From Aeromonas popoffii (GTDB lineage: Bacteria > Pseudomonadota > Gammaproteobacteria > Enterobacterales > Aeromonadaceae), in contig NZ_CDBI01000014.1 of NCBI RefSeq assembly GCF_000820025.1, positions 62,001 to 126,000 on the forward strand: a DNA stretch of 64,000 nucleotides, given 5' to 3'. Below, piece after piece: positions 35,089 to 46,570 of this stretch (positions are counted from its first letter, which is position 1; every line of letters begins with the position of its first letter). Below the pieces are notes generated by a model that saw only the letters and a list, made by a program, of their open reading frames with translations, did no database searches and was not told the DNA's origin. A program made the translations under genes and the position numbers.

Positions 35089-35373
35089 TTATTCAATAAT
35101 GTTCACGCGCTCGCGTAACTCTTTGCCAGGCTTGAAGTGAGGGACATATTTCCCGGTCAGCTCAACCTTGTCCCCAGTCTTGGGATTACGACCCACTCGG
35201 GGGGCACGATAGTGCAGTGAAAAACTGCCAAATCCACGGATTTCAATCCGATCGCCGTTTTGCAAAGTCGATGCCATCTGCTCAAGGATCTCCTTGATGG
35301 CAGCTTCGACATCTTTGGCCGGCATATGCATGCGGCTCGCAGCCAATTGTTCGATGAGATCTGATTTGGTCAT
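35089..35373 (-). CDS. ihfB: Integration host factor beta subunit
   Basis: DNA-bending heterodimer subunit, 94 residues. [12 protein letters not shown] start, [21 protein letters not shown] with the intercalating-proline DNA arm, and the [16 protein letters not shown]-terminus. The ATG at 35373 follows AAGGAGATT; an upstream ATG at 35412 only adds shadow sequence. Lies downstream of rpsA, separated by a terminator. Confidence 0.97.
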
Positions 35374-35425
35374 AACGTTAAATCTCCTTCCCCGATCACA
35401 TGCAATATTCATTACGCCAATATAA

Positions 35426-35452
35426 AAAAGGGCGGCGTGAAGCCGCCCTTTT
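35426..35452. terminator. rpsA terminator
   Basis: Arms GGGCGGC and GCCGCCC with a 5-base loop, bounded by AAAA and TTTT. It ends rpsA, so ihfB probably also has its own promoter in or near this gap. Confidence 0.88.
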
Positions 35453-35465
35453 CTTGCATCAAGGA

Positions 35466-37136
35466 TTATTCACCCTTGGCAGCTTTGAACGCTTCAGCCA
35501 TAGCATTGCTAAACACAACTTCTTCTTGTTGGTTCAGACTATCGATAGCAACACGCTCGTCAGCCTCGTCCTTAGCACGGACAGACAGGCTTACGGTGCG
35601 GTTCTTACGATCAACGCCCATGAACTTGGCTTCAACTTCATCACCAACAGACAGTACCAGAGTCGCGTCTTCAACACGGTCACGAGCAGCATCGGAGGCA
35701 CGCAGGTAGCCTTCTACGCCGTCAGCCAGTTCGATCACGGCACCCTTGGCATCAACCTCGGTAACCTTACCCTTAACAATAGCACCTTTCTTGTTATCAG
35801 ACAGGTACTTATTGAACGGGTCTTCTTCGATCTGCTTGACACCCAGGGAGATGCGCTCACGCTCCGGGTCCACTTGCAGAACAACGGCTTCGATTTCGTC
35901 GCCTTTCTTGAATTCACGAACTGCTTCTTCGCCCTGGTTGTTCCAGGAGATGTCAGACAGGTGAACCAGGCCGTCGATACCGCCGTCCAGACCGATGAAG
36001 ATACCAAAGTCAGTGATAGACTTGATCTTGCCGGAAACACGGTCGCCCTTGGCGTGAGTTTCGGCAAACAGCTGCCACGGGTTGGATTTGCACTGCTTCA
36101 GACCCAAGGAGATACGACGACGCTCTTCGTCGATATCCAGAACCATCACGTCAACCACGTCGCCAACGTTAACAACTTTGGACGGGTGGATGTTCTTGTT
36201 GGTCCAATCCATCTCGGATACGTGTACCAGGCCTTCAACGCCTTCTTCGATTTCAACGAAGCAGCCGTAGTCGGTCAGATTGGTCACGCGGCCAGACAGA
36301 CGGGTGGTCTCCGGGTAACGCTTGGCGATAGCAACCCAGGGATCTTCACCCAGCTGCTTCAGACCCAGGGATACACGGGTACGCTCGCGGTCGAACTTCA
36401 GAACCTTGACTGCGATCTCGTCGCCAACGTTGACGATTTCGGAAGGATGCTTAACACGCTTCCACGCCATGTCGGTGATGTGCAGCAGGCCGTCAACACC
36501 GCCCAGATCTACGAATGCACCGTAGTCAGTCAGGTTCTTGACGATACCCTTAACTTCTTGACCTTCTTGCAGGTTAGCCAGCAGGCTCTCGCGCTCGGAG
36601 GTGTTCTCGGTCTCGATCACGGCACGACGGGAAACAACAACGTTGTTGCGCTTCTGGTCCAGCTTGATGACTTTGAACTCGAGTTCTTTGTTTTCCAGGT
36701 GAGCGGTGTCACGGATCGGACGCACGTCAACCAGAGAACCCGGCAGGAAGGCACGGATGCCATTCAGTTCAACGGTGAAACCACCCTTGACCTTGCCGTT
36801 GATGATACCGATAACGGTAGCTTGCTCTTCGTAAGCTTTTTCAAGCTGCAGCCAGGCTTCGTGGCGCTTGGCTTTTTCACGGGACAGCTTGGTTTCGCCG
36901 AAACCATCTTCGATAGAGTCCAGAGCTACGTCAACAGTGTCACCCACACTGATTTCCAGCTCGCCCAGGGCGTTCTTGAATTCTTCAGCCGGGATGGCGG
37001 ACTCAGATTTCAGACCGGCGTCAACCAGTACGAAACCGTTCTCGATAGCAACGACAGTACCCTTGACGATGGAACCTTGACGGGTTTCAACGGAGTTCAG
37101 GGACTCTTCAAAGAGTTGAGCAAAAGATTCGATCAT
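35466..37136 (-). CDS. rpsA: 30S ribosomal protein S1
   Basis: RNA-binding ribosomal protein for translation initiation, 556 residues (E. coli 557). Six S1 repeats can be read; the last four show the repeated G..V.G.V..I.D.G.F....G..G..H.S pattern. It starts [13 protein letters not shown], as in E. coli, and lies 94 bases after cmk. Codon use is restricted (CGT, GGT, CTG), as for a highly expressed gene. Confidence 0.98.
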
Positions 37137-37230
37137 TGTTTATGTCACAAATGAAACATCCACTTGCAATCCGGCACAAGCGGGGCTGTTTTAAATAATC
37201 TGCGCCATCCTTGGTGCAGACGACCGGATG

Positions 37231-37923
37231 TCAGCTTGCGCTGGCATCACCAAGTTGTTGCTCTGCATAGGCGAGTACTGTTGCCAGCACGTCATCTATG
37301 GTCATGGCGGTAGAATCCACCACGAGAGCATCTTCTGCCGCTTTAAGGGGCGCTACGGCGCGATTTCTGTCGCGATCGTCACGTTCCCGAATCTCGGTTA
37401 AAAGACGCTCGAAGTTAACATCAAAGCCCTTATCTTGCAACTGCTTATAGCGGCGCTGGGCGCGTTCTTCCGCGCTGGCGTCGAGGAAAATCTTCACTTC
37501 GGCTTCGGGGAAAACCACGGTTCCCATGTCACGCCCGTCGGCGATCAGACCCGGTGCCTGACGAAATGCACGCTGACGGCGCAGCAGGGCTTCGCGTACC
37601 CGCGGGAAGGCGGCGATTTTGCTCGCGGCATTGCCCACCTCTTCGGTACGGATGGTGCGGGACACATCCTCCCCTTCCAGCACCACCTTGACCTGCTCGC
37701 TGTCCACCTGGAATTGCACATCCAGATTGGCAGCCAGTGGGACCAGTGCGGCTTCAGAATCGAGTTCTACATCGTGGTGCAAGGCAGCCAGGGCCAACAC
37801 CCGGTAGATGGCGCCGGAATCAAGCAAGTGCCAACCCAGTTTCTCAGCCAGCAGCTGGCACAACGTGCCTTTACCGGCACCGCTCGGGCCATCGATTGTC
37901 ATCACGGGGGCCATCTGAGGCAT
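37231..37923 (-). CDS. cmk: Cytidylate kinase
   Basis: Phosphorylates CMP and dCMP, 230 residues. P-loop [37 protein letters not shown] and [14 protein letters not shown] match the family closely. The ATG at 37923 is preceded by AGGAGAG; the frame extends to 37950. First gene of the cmk-rpsA-ihfB order. Confidence 0.97.
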   Translation of the reverse strand: MPQMAPVMTIDGPSGAGKGTLCQLLAEKLGWHLLDSGAIYRVLALAALHHDVELDSEAALVPLAANLDVQFQVDSEQVKVVLEGEDVSRTIRTEEVGNAASKIAAFPRVREALLRRQRAFRQAPGLIADGRDMGTVVFPEAEVKIFLDASAEERAQRRYKQLQDKGFDVNFERLLTEIRERDDRDRNRAVAPLKAAEDALVVDSTAMTIDDVLATVLAYAEQQLGDASAS

Positions 37924-38171
37924 AATTTCTCTCCTGCACTCTTGTTGCACACATCCCGGAAGGGATGGGGTAATGGGCGCCGATTATACCCAAATGTGCC
38001 GAGCCTGGCAGTCGTCAGGACGCACATTTGCACAGAAGCCGTCGCGATCGCGTGGTTTGCGTACAGCGACTCAAGTCATTAAACAGTTCAAGGTTTTGTT
38101 CTTATGGTTGTTATGGACAAGGCGCGCTAAACTGGCCGCCCTTTTTAAGCAGCTGTAGTAAGGAGCAACCT

Positions 38172-38765
38172 ATGAGCAGCGTTACCCTCGTGGCCAAATC
38201 CAAGTTGCCGACCCCTTGGGGCACCTTCACGCTGGTAGGCTTTCAGGAAACCGGTACCGGCAAGGATCATGCTGCGCTGGTGATGGGCGATGTCACGGGT
38301 GATGCGCCTGTGCTGGGCCGCATTCACTCTGAGTGCCTCACCGGAGACGCCCTGTTCAGCCTGCGCTGCGACTGTGGTTTCCAATTGCAGGCCGCCATGG
38401 AAAACATCGCCAAGGCCGGTCGGGGCGTCTTACTGTATGTACGCCAGGAAGGACGTGGCATAGGCCTGCTCAACAAGATCCGGGCCTACCACCTGCAAGA
38501 TCAGGGCGCCGATACCGTTGAGGCCAATGTGGCACTGGGCTTTGCCGCCGACATGCGCGACTACACCATCTGCGCGGACATGCTCAAGGCGTTGCACGTC
38601 ACCAGTTTACGCCTGATGACCAACAACCCACGCAAGATGAAAGCGATGGAGAGCTTTGGCATTCCGGTCGCGGAGCGGGTTCCCCTGCAGGAAGGGCGCA
38701 ATCCCCACAACGAGTTTTATCTCTCAACCAAAGCGAGCAAACTGGATCACCTGTTCAAGAAGTGA
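38172..38765 (+). CDS. ribA: GTP cyclohydrolase II
   Basis: First committed step of riboflavin synthesis, 197 residues. Zinc cysteines in [18 protein letters not shown], active-site [11 protein letters not shown], and [11 protein letters not shown] for GTP binding. AGGAGCAACC precedes the ATG. It stands alone, divergent from cmk; no FMN riboswitch was seen in the upstream 240 bases. Confidence 0.97.
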   Translation: MSSVTLVAKSKLPTPWGTFTLVGFQETGTGKDHAALVMGDVTGDAPVLGRIHSECLTGDALFSLRCDCGFQLQAAMENIAKAGRGVLLYVRQEGRGIGLLNKIRAYHLQDQGADTVEANVALGFAADMRDYTICADMLKALHVTSLRLMTNNPRKMKAMESFGIPVAERVPLQEGRNPHNEFYLSTKASKLDHLFKK

Positions 38766-38790
38766 TCCCGGAGCACCACACGCCCGCATA

Positions 38791-38819
38791 AAAAACGCCT
38801 CCCGTCGGGAGGCGTTTTT
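38791..38819. terminator. Bidirectional terminator between ribA and cysB
   Basis: AAAAACGCCTCCC and GGGAGGCGTTTTT with a 3-base loop; convergent genes share it. Confidence 0.92.
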
Positions 38820-38841
38820 GTTGGCAGACACTGTGGCCGTG

Positions 38842-39843
<1,002 letters not shown>

Positions 39844-39889
39844 CTAATACTAACAAACTTTTGCCTGATAGCCTTTTCTTCTTGGCTAT

Positions 39890-40765
39890 TTATGGCTGGG
39901 CCTGCGCCAGCAAAAAATCCCGCAAGGCGCGGTTCGCCATGGAGAGTGGATCCCCCCGGCGCCACGCCACGCAGAGATCGAGGAAAATAGGCGGAGCAAA
40001 CGGCACTCCGGTCAGGGCAGTCTCCTCGTCCAGCACCATCCGCAGGAAGGTGGTCACCGCAAAGCCCTGCTTCACCACCGCCTTGAGCAACGGAATGAGG
40101 TTGCTCTCGAAGGCAATATTGGGCTCACAGCCCAGCCCCTGCGCCAATGCCTCCATGTGCTCGCGGTGGTAGAAACCGCGCCGGAACATGGCCAGCTCCT
40201 GGCCGAAAAACTGGGTCAGGGAGACGGCCGGGACTTGCCGCAACGGGTGCTCCTCCCCCACCACCATCAACATCTCTTCACGCAGCAGTTGCGCCCCTTC
40301 CAGCGCAGGTGGCAGATCGCCGGTGATCAGGATGGCGAGATCCAGGGTGCCATCCACCATGCGGCTCAGCAGCTCACGCGAGCCAGCTTCCTCCACCCGG
40401 ATCTTGAGGCCGGGATAGCGATGCTTGAAGGCCATCAGGATCGGAGGAAAGTAGTAAGAGCCCATCATGTAGGGAATGCCGATGCGCACCTCGCCACGCT
40501 CAAGCCCTTTCAATTCGGCCATCTCGGCTTCTGCCTGGTGCATCTGCAACAACAGTCGTTCGGCATGACGGCAGAGCACCTCCCCCTCCGGGGTGAGCCG
40601 CACTGTGCGATCCTGCCGGTCAAACAGCCGCAACTCGAGTTGCTGCTCCAGCTTGGCGATGGCCATGCTGATGGCGGGCTGGGCCACATGCAGACCATTG
40701 GCAGCCCTGGTGAAGGAGCCAGCATCCCGTACCGCCAGCAAATAGGTGAGCTGTTTCAAGTCCAT
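39890..40765 (-). CDS. LysR-type regulator, YnfL-like
   Basis: 291 residues. N-terminal HTH (AGSFTRAANGLHVAQPAISMAIAKLEQQL) and a periplasmic-binding-like effector domain. It is divergent from an MFS transporter gene 93 bases away, the same arrangement as ynfL and ynfM in E. coli, so it probably controls that transporter. The gap is AT-rich with LysR-type TTAAT words. Effector unknown. Confidence 0.8.
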   Translation of the reverse strand: MDLKQLTYLLAVRDAGSFTRAANGLHVAQPAISMAIAKLEQQLELRLFDRQDRTVRLTPEGEVLCRHAERLLLQMHQAEAEMAELKGLERGEVRIGIPYMMGSYYFPPILMAFKHRYPGLKIRVEEAGSRELLSRMVDGTLDLAILITGDLPPALEGAQLLREEMLMVVGEEHPLRQVPAVSLTQFFGQELAMFRRGFYHREHMEALAQGLGCEPNIAFESNLIPLLKAVVKQGFAVTTFLRMVLDEETALTGVPFAPPIFLDLCVAWRRGDPLSMANRALRDFLLAQAQP

Positions 40766-40858
40766 ATCAATTAATCTTATTAGTTGGATAACTTAAATAT
40801 ATTATATTTATGCTCTGCGGCGCACTACTCTGCACAAAAGCCGTCAGGACAACCGCAT

Positions 40859-42073
40859 ATGATCGAAGTAGGCAGCCGTGAATGGAGACGCGCCACCCTG
40901 GCCCTGAGCCTGGGTTCCTTCCTGGTGTTTCTCAACCTCTACCAAACCCATCCACTGCTGCCACTGCTGGCAGATGTCTTCTCCGTCAGCTCGCTGGCCG
41001 CGGGCTGGACACTGGCTGGCTGCACTGCAGGTCTGGCCGCCTCGCTGCTGCTCTGCGCACGCCTCGCGGACAGGTTCGGCCGGCGCAGGATCATGCTGTG
41101 GAGCCTGGCTGGTGCCATCCTGCTCTCCCTGCTCATCAGCTTGGTACACCAGTTTGAACAGCTGCTGCTGCTGAGGATACTGCAAGGGATATTGCTGGCC
41201 GGACTGCCCGCCACCGCCATCGCCTATATGGGAGAGGAGTTCAGCAAACGCGCCCTCCTCTCCGCCGTCGGGGTCTATATCGCCGCCAACTCGCTCGGCG
41301 GGATCGCAGGCCGGGTCGTCGGTGGTCTGCTGGCTGGCTGGTTTGGCGACTGGCAACACACTTTTCTCGGCATCGGCCTGATAAGCCTGACCCTGCTGCC
41401 CCTCGTCATCTGGTTATTGCCCGCCCAGACCCGTTTCGTGCCCGTCATCGCCGATCCGGGCCAATTCCGGCAGGCCATCAGCAGCCACCTGGGCAACCCG
41501 CTGCTGGTCGGAGCCTATCTCATCGGCGGGCTCAACTTCATGGTGTTTTTGAACCAGTACAGCTACCTCACCTTCCTGCTGGCCAAGGATCCTTTCTCCC
41601 TACCCACCCAGTGGCTCGGCATGCTGTTCCTGACCTATCTGTCGGGCACGGTCGCCTCCTCCCTGAGTGGTCGCTGCGCCCACCGCTGGGGGGCACAGCG
41701 CCTGCTGCTGGCGGGGATCTCGCTGATGGCGCTTGGCAGTGCACTGCTGTTGCACGGCTCGCTGGCGGCCATATTGACGGGGCTGCTCATCTCGAGCTTC
41801 GGGTTCTTTCTCGCCCACGCCTGTGCCAGTGCCTGGGTTGGCCAGCACGTGGAACATAACCGGGCGCTCGCCTCGTCACTCTATCTGGTGGGGTATTATC
41901 TGGGAGCCAGCCTGGGAGGCCTCTACCTGCACCCCTTCTGGGAGCGGGGTGGCTTGGTGGGATTGGTGCTCGGCATCGAGCTGGTGCTGGTGGTCACCGC
42001 GGGCCTGAGCCTCTGGCTCGGTCACGTGAAGGGGCGTACCACCCGCCCCCTCTCCTGCCATATGCAGTCGTAG
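40859..42073 (+). CDS. MFS transporter, YnfM-like
   Basis: 404 residues, twelve hydrophobic segments. The loop after helix 2 reads LADRFGRRRIM, the MFS motif A. A second half begins near ISSHLGNPLLVGAYL. Homologous in layout to the YnfM/arabinose-efflux-like group. The ATG at 40859 gives the normal N-terminus; the frame begins at 40784 inside the regulatory gap. Substrate unknown. Confidence 0.82.
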   Translation: MIEVGSREWRRATLALSLGSFLVFLNLYQTHPLLPLLADVFSVSSLAAGWTLAGCTAGLAASLLLCARLADRFGRRRIMLWSLAGAILLSLLISLVHQFEQLLLLRILQGILLAGLPATAIAYMGEEFSKRALLSAVGVYIAANSLGGIAGRVVGGLLAGWFGDWQHTFLGIGLISLTLLPLVIWLLPAQTRFVPVIADPGQFRQAISSHLGNPLLVGAYLIGGLNFMVFLNQYSYLTFLLAKDPFSLPTQWLGMLFLTYLSGTVASSLSGRCAHRWGAQRLLLAGISLMALGSALLLHGSLAAILTGLLISSFGFFLAHACASAWVGQHVEHNRALASSLYLVGYYLGASLGGLYLHPFWERGGLVGLVLGIELVLVVTAGLSLWLGHVKGRTTRPLSCHMQS

Positions 42074-42133
42074 TCATCGGTCGGGGCTCCCACGCTTACA
42101 CTGCGTATAATCAACGAGCACCCGTGCCCGCTC

Positions 42134-42688
42134 TCACATCAATCCGATGTTATCGTAATAATCGGCGGGCACAGGCACCACGGCGCCAGTGCGCAGCTCT
42201 TCCTCGATCACCTCGGCCAAGGCGCGCAGGTGAAACTTGATCTGGCCCGACGCCAACATCAAGCCCACGTCCGGGTTGCGAAGATCATCCATGTTGCCAG
42301 TCTTGAACGGCACATCGGGATGTTCGGCCACCAGCGCTTGCAGTGACGGCACCACCAGCTCTATGTGCTCCAGCCCAGCCTGATGGCTGCGGCCCGGTTT
42401 GGGCGCCGCCAGTTCGATGCAGGGCACGCTGACGTCGCCGCAGTGCACGGGATGATACAGCTGGTAGGTGGCAATAGGACGCCCTCCTATCATGCCTTCC
42501 ACCAGAAGGATTCCGTACGAAGCCAAGATCTGCTTCTGAGTCTGATATTCGACCAGCGTGGCCGCGCGGTAACAGAGGTGGTCAACGTCGATGGCATCGA
42601 CATGGACAGCTCGTTGATCCAGCTCAGCCAGCAGCTGGCAAACAAATGGGGCCATGGGCCCCAGTGTGGTATCGAGTGGGTGGGACAT
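42134..42688 (-). CDS. YecM-family protein (VOC fold)
   Basis: 184 residues resembling E. coli YecM: DHLCYRAATLVEYQTQKQIL, GRPIATYQL, CIELAAPKPG and GLEHIELVVPSL. The fold is related to glyoxalase/VOC metal enzymes, with histidines and a glutamate in place (DHLCY, HIELV), but its reaction is unknown. Starts 2 bases after the stop of the upstream membrane-protein gene; another ATG lies 9 bases earlier. Confidence 0.78.
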   Translation of the reverse strand: MSHPLDTTLGPMAPFVCQLLAELDQRAVHVDAIDVDHLCYRAATLVEYQTQKQILASYGILLVEGMIGGRPIATYQLYHPVHCGDVSVPCIELAAPKPGRSHQAGLEHIELVVPSLQALVAEHPDVPFKTGNMDDLRNPDVGLMLASGQIKFHLRALAEVIEEELRTGAVVPVPADYYDNIGLM

Positions 42689-42690
42689 GA

Positions 42691-43455
42691 TCACCATTTC
42701 TTCTTGGGTTGGAACAGGACATCCAGCTCATCCGCCTCTTTATTCTTAATGCTCTGCAGCTCTTTCTCGCTGTGCTGCTGCAGATGGGCATCCAGCCCGG
42801 CCAGCCCCTGACGCATGTCTTCTTCACGGGCCATCAGATAAGGGTCCTTGTCAGATACCCCGGCCAAAGCAGAGAGCCCCTTGGTATAGAGCTGACGACA
42901 AGTGCCATATTGCCCCTGGATCTGGGCATCCATGGCCCGTTTGACCAGATTGGAGATGTTGATCTTGAGCTGCATCAGCTCGAGGCGACGATCCTCTTGG
43001 GCAAAACCGTGGGGATCTATCTTGCCCTTGTTGTGCTCGACCCGCAGCACAGCACGCATTTTCTTGACCAGTTGCAGCATCTGAATGGCCTGGCGGTCGG
43101 ATTCGGGTGTCTTGAAGTGCCCCTCATCCTGATTGCTGTAGTTCTCCTGCACATTTTTGATCTGGGTCTGTACGTCGGCGATGCGCTGTTTGATCTGGCC
43201 GTTGGGCATCACCAAGGCGATCGCCCGGTACGCATCCAGAATACGGTGTTGCAGCAACAACACTATGTTCTTGGAGAAGGGCACCAAGTTGACATTCAAC
43301 AGCACCTCTTCGGTTTCATCCGCCACGGCCTTATGACGAGCGATGGCATGGCGCCTGTCTGCCTCTGCCTTCTGCTTATATTGCTGCATCACGTTATAGG
43401 CGATAACCAGAAACAGGAGTGCGCCAATAGACAGCAATACCAAGGTTAAAATCAT
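42691..43455 (-). CDS. Hypothetical single-pass membrane protein
   Basis: 254 residues from the ATG at 43455. One N-terminal transmembrane helix (about 1-22), then a long charged, largely helical region rich in K, Q, E and R with coiled-coil character (YNVMQQYKQKAEADRRHA; QIKQRIADVQTQIKNVQENY), ending FQPKKKW. Family not recognised. It is directly followed by the yecM-like gene, so the two may be co-translated. A longer frame starts at 43479. Confidence 0.7.
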   Translation of the reverse strand: MILTLVLLSIGALLFLVIAYNVMQQYKQKAEADRRHAIARHKAVADETEEVLLNVNLVPFSKNIVLLLQHRILDAYRAIALVMPNGQIKQRIADVQTQIKNVQENYSNQDEGHFKTPESDRQAIQMLQLVKKMRAVLRVEHNKGKIDPHGFAQEDRRLELMQLKINISNLVKRAMDAQIQGQYGTCRQLYTKGLSALAGVSDKDPYLMAREEDMRQGLAGLDAHLQQHSEKELQSIKNKEADELDVLFQPKKKW

Positions 43456-43643
43456 AGGATGTTCAAACTCCTGTCCCAATCCAATTGCGCGATCCTACAA
43501 CAGCTGACCCACTTAAGGTAGTCCGCACCGTCGAGCTTACCCACGATTTATTGTGCTCTGGGCCCACAAATCAGCAGCGGAGATCAGGATCACGCAGTGA
43601 TGGCAACACTGCCATTACTTCATAGTATCGCCCATCGGGCCCA

Positions 43644-44369
43644 TTACTTGAGGTTGAACCCTTTCGATTGCAAGAATGCCTGCATGAAGGGGCGTGCCTC
43701 CTTGCCAAGGATGCCCCGGATCTGGCTGCTCCAGGTCTGCTGCTTGTTATTGCTGCTGCGGGCCTGATAGTAGGCCTCTATCTGCTGATCGTATCGCGCC
43801 AGCAAGGGGCGATCCAGCTCGGCCTGATAGTGATTTTCGTGCACAACCAACGCCCGGGGCAAACGGGGTTTCTGCTCGGGAACCTGCGCCGGATGACCCA
43901 GACAGAGCCCAAACAAGGGGATAACCAGGTCTGGTAGCCCCAGCGCCTCGCTCACAGCGACCGGATTATTGCGAATGCCGCCGATGTAGACGCCACCCAA
44001 TCCCAGCGACTGGGCTGCCAGCAGGGCATTTAGGGCCATCAGGGCACCATCGATGGCGCCGATCATCAGCTGCTCGATATAACCTGTCTGGGCGTCCGGC
44101 ACGATTTGACCGTGACGATGATAATCGGCGCAAAACATCAGAAACTCGGCCGCCTCGGCCACATGAGCCTGATGCCCCGCCAGCTCCGCGAGCCGGGTGC
44201 GCAGGGCCATGTCGGTCACCCGTATGATGCTATTAGCCTGCTGGAAACTGGAGCTGGAAGCAGACTGGGCTGCACTCAGGATCTGGTCGAGCTGGCTCGC
44301 CGTGATGGGTTCTTGGGTAAATTGACGGATGGAGCGATGGGCAAGAATAAGGTCTATGGTCGGGTTCAT
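43644..44369 (-). CDS. nfsA: Oxygen-insensitive NADPH nitroreductase NfsA
   Basis: FMN flavoenzyme reducing nitro compounds and quinones, 241 residues (E. coli 240). HRSIRQFTQEPI, SASSSSFQQANSIIRVTD, SLGLGGVYIGGIRNN and the NADPH-binding C-terminal SSNNKQQTWS match NfsA throughout. The ATG at 44369 (MNPTIDLILAHRSIR) is chosen; the frame extends upstream into the terminator of the next gene. Confidence 0.95.
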   Translation of the reverse strand: MNPTIDLILAHRSIRQFTQEPITASQLDQILSAAQSASSSSFQQANSIIRVTDMALRTRLAELAGHQAHVAEAAEFLMFCADYHRHGQIVPDAQTGYIEQLMIGAIDGALMALNALLAAQSLGLGGVYIGGIRNNPVAVSEALGLPDLVIPLFGLCLGHPAQVPEQKPRLPRALVVHENHYQAELDRPLLARYDQQIEAYYQARSSNNKQQTWSSQIRGILGKEARPFMQAFLQSKGFNLK

Positions 44370-44401
44370 GATGTCTCCAGGAAGAAGTCCACACTCTACC
44401 C

Positions 44402-44429
44402 AAAAAAACGGAGGGGCCCAAGGCCCCTC
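44402..44429 (-). terminator. Terminator of the GGDEF-EAL gene
   Basis: Arms GAGGGGCC and GGCCCCTC with a 3-base loop; seven T follow on the minus strand. It separates the GGDEF-EAL gene from nfsA. Confidence 0.88.
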
Positions 44430-44463
44430 GCAGCTAACGATGACAGATGCACGTTCCTTGACC

Positions 44464-46434
44464 CTATCCCGCCAGCGGATAGACACCCGCCTTGCAGCTA
44501 ACCAGAAAGGCGCTGGCCTCCACCTGCGCCACCGTCATCGGCTTGCTGAACAAAAAGCCCTGAAACACGTGACAGCCCTGGGAACGCAGCGCGGCGAGCT
44601 CGTGCTCATCCTCCACCCCTTCGGCCATGATGCCAAGCCCCAGGCTGGTCGCCATGGCGACAGTGGCACGGATCACTGGCAGGTTCAGCCCCACCACGAA
44701 CGAACGATCCAGCTTGATGGTGTCGATCGGCAGTCGGTTCAGGTAGGCCAGCGACGAATAGCCGGTACCAAAATCGTCAATGGCGATCTTGATGCCTTGC
44801 TCGCTCAGGGCATCGAGGATCTCGATGCAACCTTTCATATCCAGCATAAGGACAGTCTCGGTCAACTCCAACGTCAGCAGGCCTGCATCCACGCCATACG
44901 CCTTGAGCTGCTGAGCCACCAGCTCCGGCAAGGCGGAGGAGAGTTGGAACCCGGACAGATTGACCGAGACCGGCACCCGCACCTGCCACTGCTGCTGCCA
45001 ATGCGCCATCTGGGCCAGTGCCGTCGAGAGCACCCAGCCGCCGATCTCCCGGATCAGCCCCATCTCCTCGGCCAGCGGGATGAACTCCACCGGCGAGACA
45101 TGGCCGAGCACAGGGTTGTGCCAGCGCAGCAGGGCCTCGTAACCAAGCAGTTTGCCTTTTGCCACATCCACTTGGGGTTGGTAGCAGAGGCTCAGCTCCT
45201 GCCGACCTATTGCCTTGGCCAGAAATTGCTTCAGGGTCAGCTTGCGGTGCAGATTCTGCTGCATGCTGGGGGTGAAACGCTGCCAGCGCAGGCGCCCCAT
45301 CTGCTTGGCCTGATACATGGCCATGTCGGCGCGGGTGATCAGATTGTCGCCGTCATCCGCATCGTCCGGGTAGATAGCGATGCCTATGCTGCCGCCAATG
45401 GTCACCTCGGGCACCCCGCTCAGCTGCAGCGGCTTGGTCATCTGGGAGAGCATGAGATCGGCCACTTCCTGCGCCCGATTACTGGCGTGAGTCAGCGGCA
45501 CCAAGGCCGTGAACTCGTCCCCACCGAGGCGTGCCAGTTCCACATCTCGCGGGCAAACCTGCTTGAGCCGACCGGCCACCCGCTCCAACAGACGATCCCC
45601 GGCCTTGTGGCCATAGTTGTCGTTGACCAGCTTGAAGTTGTCGAGATCCATGAACACCAGCGCGAAGCGCCCACCCAGACCGCAATATGCCTCGAGGGAT
45701 TTCATCAGGCCGTAACGGTTGAGCAGCCCGGTCAGCGAGTCATGCCAGGCCAGATGGCGATGTTCCAGCTCCTCGAGCTTGCGGTCCGTTATGTCGCGCA
45801 TGGTGAGCAGGATCTGCGCCCCCTGCTGGATATGACGGAACTGGTACTGGAACCAGCGCATCCCCTTGAGCGTCCGGCACTCCCCCTCCGCCACGACTTC
45901 ATCGAGTCGGGAGAGCTTCTGATAGAAGGCTTGGTCGTTGCCGGAAAACACCTGGGAGAGCAGGTTGACTTGGTCACCGAAACACATGTCGAAATGGTGG
46001 TTGCCACTCTCCAACCGACCCTGATTGTCAAACAGACAGGCCAGGGTATCGCCGGTGGCGAGGGAGGACTCCTGATAGAGGGTATCGGCGTCGATCACCG
46101 CCTCCGTCATCATCATCAAGCGACCGGCCAGCTGAACGCCGGACAACCGCAGGTAGATCTGCTTCTTGACCCCCTTGGGCGAGAGCGTCCACCACTCGCT
46201 GTAGCTGCGTCCCTGCTGAAAATCACCGAGATAGCGCTGTAGCAACAAGTCGATGGCATCGGCCATGTCGGCCGAGAAGTCACGTGATTGCAGTTCGGCA
46301 AGCGAGCTGGCTTCCCACACCCCCAATGCGGTGCGATTAGCCCAGTAGATATGATGATGTTGGATGTCATAAACCCAGATCGGGGTATGCAGCACATCCA
46401 TCCCGTTCAATAACCGTTCGTCTAGCGTATTCAT
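44464..46434 (-). CDS. PAS-GGDEF-EAL cyclic-di-GMP turnover protein
   Basis: 656 residues without a transmembrane segment. Two PAS-like regions (about 10-120 and 125-225), then GGDEF (about 230-390) with the intact LGGDEF and FMDLDNFKLVND, and EAL (about 400-650) with YEALLRW, VNLSGFQL, ELTETV, IDDFGTGYSSLAYL, IKLDRSFV and AEGVE. Both active sites look intact. The inhibitory RxxD site before GGDEF reads RDVE, so feedback control may be lost. Dual activity or phosphodiesterase dominance cannot be decided from sequence. Confidence 0.92.
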   Translation of the reverse strand: MNTLDERLLNGMDVLHTPIWVYDIQHHHIYWANRTALGVWEASSLAELQSRDFSADMADAIDLLLQRYLGDFQQGRSYSEWWTLSPKGVKKQIYLRLSGVQLAGRLMMMTEAVIDADTLYQESSLATGDTLACLFDNQGRLESGNHHFDMCFGDQVNLLSQVFSGNDQAFYQKLSRLDEVVAEGECRTLKGMRWFQYQFRHIQQGAQILLTMRDITDRKLEELEHRHLAWHDSLTGLLNRYGLMKSLEAYCGLGGRFALVFMDLDNFKLVNDNYGHKAGDRLLERVAGRLKQVCPRDVELARLGGDEFTALVPLTHASNRAQEVADLMLSQMTKPLQLSGVPEVTIGGSIGIAIYPDDADDGDNLITRADMAMYQAKQMGRLRWQRFTPSMQQNLHRKLTLKQFLAKAIGRQELSLCYQPQVDVAKGKLLGYEALLRWHNPVLGHVSPVEFIPLAEEMGLIREIGGWVLSTALAQMAHWQQQWQVRVPVSVNLSGFQLSSALPELVAQQLKAYGVDAGLLTLELTETVLMLDMKGCIEILDALSEQGIKIAIDDFGTGYSSLAYLNRLPIDTIKLDRSFVVGLNLPVIRATVAMATSLGLGIMAEGVEDEHELAALRSQGCHVFQGFLFSKPMTVAQVEASAFLVSCKAGVYPLAG

Positions 46435-46570
46435 CTAATATGGTGATTCATGATGTGTGATCACAGGGAAACCCTGCAACAAGACGCCCTCTCGGGACGC
46501 CCGGCGCTGGTACAAAATCGGATCCAGCCCATAATCTGGAAATAAGCATGCGCACAAGGGCTGACTTCAT

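Noticed and set aside
35400-37154. Long open frame of 584 codons opposite rpsA
   Set aside because: It is the antisense shadow of a highly expressed gene with restricted codon use; the peptide is low-complexity and rich in Q, N and V without any domain.
37970-38171. FMN riboswitch before ribA
   Set aside because: The leader lacks the conserved aptamer words, and ribA has a normal ribosome site.
43456-43643. Gap between nfsA and the upstream membrane-protein gene
   Set aside because: Short complementary words occur, but no stable hairpin with a T run and no gene was found.
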